NCBI GenBank assembly: GCA_037954325.1
Contig: JBBMNZ010000018.1
Coordinates: 12,228,501 to 12,292,500, forward strand
Direction: 5' to 3'
DNA from: Fistularia commersonii
Taxonomy: Eukaryota > Chordata > Actinopteri > Syngnathiformes > Fistulariidae
Length of the DNA stretch: 64,000 nucleotides
In this document: positions 61,570-64,000 of the stretch, one piece after another
Layout of the letters: each line of letters starts with the position of its first letter
Position numbering within the stretch: position 1 is the stretch's first letter
The notes under the pieces: model-generated
Databases searched by the model: none
What the model saw: only the letters and a program-made list of their open reading frames with translations
Told to the model about the DNA's origin: nothing
Made by a program: the position numbers and the translations under genes

Positions 61570-62480
61570 AGAGTTCTCAGGCGAGATCATCCATCAGTGG
61601 CCAGAAAGGGGCCTTGGAATGCTCGCGTCTATGTGTTGACAATGCCGGGGTATGTTTGTAATCAGCCGTACATGAGGGGAAAATACAACAGCGTCGCAGC
61701 GTTCCAAGCCTTAGTCTTATTTTTACAGCCAAGCAAATTGTGGCCAGAAGCAGCAGATGCAATAACCACAATATCTGTCTCTGTTTCTCTGTCTCTCTCC
61801 CTCTGCCTCCGTCCCTTCTCTCTGTGAAGAAAACAGCCCACTTCTGGGGTGTGCAGCAAATTAAATTTACTGTAGTTAATAGAGTGAGCCTATGCTGCTA
61901 AATGTCAATTTCCTGACCAAGTCCTTCCCCTTGGAGAATGATTAGCTAATTTGAGGCTGGGGATAAATGGGCTAATGCGGGACACACACAGATAAACAGC
62001 CACAGTTGGACCCCATGCCAAGCCCTTTCTCCGCTTTACATTTTATTGGCCTTATTATCTCCAGGGAAAATGGGTACCCCTATGGCCTAAACATATTTTC
62101 ATTTCTAATAAAAGGCCCTTGCTGGTTGCCCCCATGTATACACACACGTGCGGGCTGCCCCCTCACAGCCTCTTTCCTCCATCCCTCCCTCGTTTCACCA
62201 TCCAATCCATTAAATCGTAGCCCTGCAATTGGCTGGGACCATTTTCCTGGTGAATTATCAATCGAGTAATTATGCAGCATGTTGGGAGTCGGGCTAAAGC
62301 TTATCGTGACTAACCCCCCGGCGCGCGCCGGGATATGATCCCTCACCACAGCCCATTGGGGTAATTATGTGGCCGGGTGTGAAGCTGGATGGTGTGTTAC
62401 CCTTATCAGTCCGTATTCTATTTCTGTTTTCACTGAAAATTGGACATTAATAGCAGCTACGCGATACCACTAGTGTCAGA
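61570..62480. promoter_or_regulatory. Candidate non-coding element cluster
   Basis: Largely repeat-free 0.9 kb with ATGCAATAACCACAATATCT (RUNX-like AACCACA), ATGATTAGCTAATTTGAGG, CATTTTATTGGCCTTATTAT, GAATTATCAATCGAGTAATT and a 16-bp palindrome at 62317-62332. A short TC-rich tract lies at 61780-61810. The enhancer interpretation is inference from composition. Confidence 0.35.
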
Positions 62481-62969
62481 TATAGGTGAACGTCTCCAAT
62501 GGCATCTGACCCCTGTTAACTCATTATTCCTACGCCTCTGTGCACCACACATCAGCATACACACACAAAACGGTCCATTCATCCTCGCCGTTTTATTACT
62601 TCTTACCTTATCTTCTCCCTATTTGAGCTGCATCCATATTGTTTCTTCGTTTACCATTCCACTATCCATTGTCAAGAATAAAAAAATATATATAAATATA
62701 TATAGTATATGCCCACAATCTATTTGTTTTGTTGCAGAAAATACCCACATGACTGCTGTGGGAGACGACCAGTGATGTTCTTATGGTAGACCTGAGCGTT
62801 CCCATCCCAGTCCATTAGGCCAGGTCGACCTGGCAAAGATTATGGTTGTGTGATTTCCCTTCCCCTAACAAAATTTCCAAATGTGGATGTGAGGTACTGG
62901 ATTCATGCGGGTAACAAGTGATAATATATAGATTTAGAAATAAAAAATCTTATGTTGAGATGTGAAATT

Positions 62970-63270
62970 TTCAGGGCCGCACTAGCGGTTAGCGCTTTAG
63001 CAAGAAAGGGCCCTGGTTCGGCTCCGACAGGAGTCTCAATGTTGTTGCCGTGGCTACGTGGGAATCCTCTGGTTCCTCCCATTTCCTCCCACAATCCAAA
63101 AAAACACAGCGAGCTCATTGGATATCCTAAATTGTCCAAACGTGAATGCATGAATGGTTGGTACTTTGTCTCTGTATGGCGAGTGAATGACCACCTCTCA
63201 CTCAGCTGAGATAGGCTGCAGCACCCCCGTGACCCTGACTTCAGGATAAGCGTAAAAGATAATAAATTAC
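62970..63270 (+). mobile_element. tRNA-like SINE
   Basis: The head GCGGTTAGCGC is followed by a B box GGTTCGGCTCC (63015) and body words CCTCCCACAATCCAAAAAAA, CCTAAATTGTCCAAACGTGA, GCTGAGATAGGCTGCAGCAC and CAGGATAAGCG. It has the same order as the copy at 53126 and is diverged. Confidence 0.65.
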
Positions 63271-64000
63271 ATTTTCCATTCTTTTACAACCCTTTCATGG
63301 TTATATATAGAACGACACTTCATACAAAAGTAACATCCAGTTGATATCGCCACACTTTTCTAATCTAGGGTCATGTTCGATTCCTGCGCTTGATATCGCC
63401 ACAACGCTTGGCATTAAATGCAAATTTGATATTCACAAAATGATTATATTATGGCTAGAAACTAAGAATACTGGCACTTTTTTTGTCACTTCTTCCGTGG
63501 AGCGCATCAAGTCGCTTCCTCGTTTCTTTTGTCTCTGCGTTCTAAAATTCCAACCGACGCATCGTATTTATGCGTACTGGCATTCTTTGCTAGCTTAGAA
63601 TCTCCTGGACCTTTTCCCAAGGTACAGAACAATGTTGGCTTTACCCATGAAGCCGCACACCTTGGGCCTCGGTTATGCAACTGTTTGTTTTTATTGTTTT
63701 TATCGGTGGTTATCTGAATGACGCATTGCCCCACATTTGCGCAAGGAACATATGGTAGGGAAGTGGATGTACACTAGCCTCCGCACAAAGATCTGCATTT
63801 ATGAATATTGACGGGGCCTGAAGAAGACATCGAAATCCAAAAGTCCCCTGTGATGCTGAAATAAATTTGCCGGATTTCTGAGATTTGTAATACAGACGAA
63901 CTGTTGGTGAGCAGCCAAAAATTCATCACCTGGAAATATTTAGCCCGGACAAATTTTCGATCTTTTTTTAAAGGTCACCATCAGCCATGTGACATTTGGC

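Larger units (their letters stand above)
58868..64000 (-). other. rsrc1: rsrc1 intron upstream of the RS exon (partial)
   Basis: At least 5.1 kb of intron lies upstream of the RS exon in transcription order and runs off the right edge. The preceding exon must end in phase 2, and no RS-rich exon with splice sites was seen here. The interval holds an internally deleted Tc1 element (59115-59704), SINE pieces (59796-60220 and 62970-63270), a (CA)38 array at 60417-60492 facing a GT run at 60784-60809, and an enhancer-like block at about 61570-62480. No other gene is recognised. Confidence 0.7.

Noticed and set aside
58868..64000. Upstream rsrc1 exons
   Set aside because: Searched for RS-rich minus-strand sequence ending in phase 2 with a donor; none seen, so they probably lie beyond the window.

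Overview
This window is vertebrate nuclear DNA, almost certainly from a ray-finned (teleost) fish. The evidence is very dense (CA)n/(GT)n microsatellites, tRNA-like SINEs of the ...GGTTAGCGC...GGTTCGATTCC... type, Tc1/mariner and hAT remnants with fish-typical terminal repeats, and a LINE ORF2 tail seen widely in fish. The species cannot be told from the sequence. No prokaryotic, viral or CRISPR gene content is present.

The only protein-coding gene supported is rsrc1 (arginine/serine-rich coiled-coil 1, SRrp53), on the minus strand. Three internal exons were found by splice sites, phase and peptide similarity. They are an RS/RD/KD-rich exon of 204 bp (58664-58867), a 37-bp micro-exon encoding DAGNIKGRLEHL (37272-37308), and a 52-bp exon encoding TPAEQAKVRMHLVLQAA (24887-24938). 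Their phases join correctly (2/2, then 0/0) and their order matches the vertebrate protein. The first exons lie beyond the right edge and the coiled-coil C-terminal exons beyond the left edge. Everything else in the window is intronic: more than 5.1 kb, 21.4 kb, 12.3 kb and more than 24.9 kb.

The introns hold three kinds of sequence. First, simple repeats, including a (CA)49 array, a roughly 300-bp polypurine tract and several facing GT/CA pairs. Second, transposon fossils: two hAT remnants with the same internal deletion, a hAT MITE with an 8-bp target duplication, two TA-flanked MITEs, an internally deleted Tc1 element, LINE tails and SINEs (one split by a MITE). Third, many low-repeat blocks rich in homeodomain, octamer and forkhead-like words that look like conserved non-coding enhancers.

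In mammals RSRC1 lies beside the limb, heart and hindbrain regulator SHOX2. The most interesting reading is therefore that these introns act as a regulatory landscape for a neighbouring shox2, with rsrc1 as a bystander gene. That is inference: shox2 itself is not in the window and conservation could not be computed. Other items of interest are a perfect 23-bp hairpin at 46348-46397, a CTCF-like site at 28047-28062, and two copies of the paired-homeodomain word GTAATTAAATTAC.
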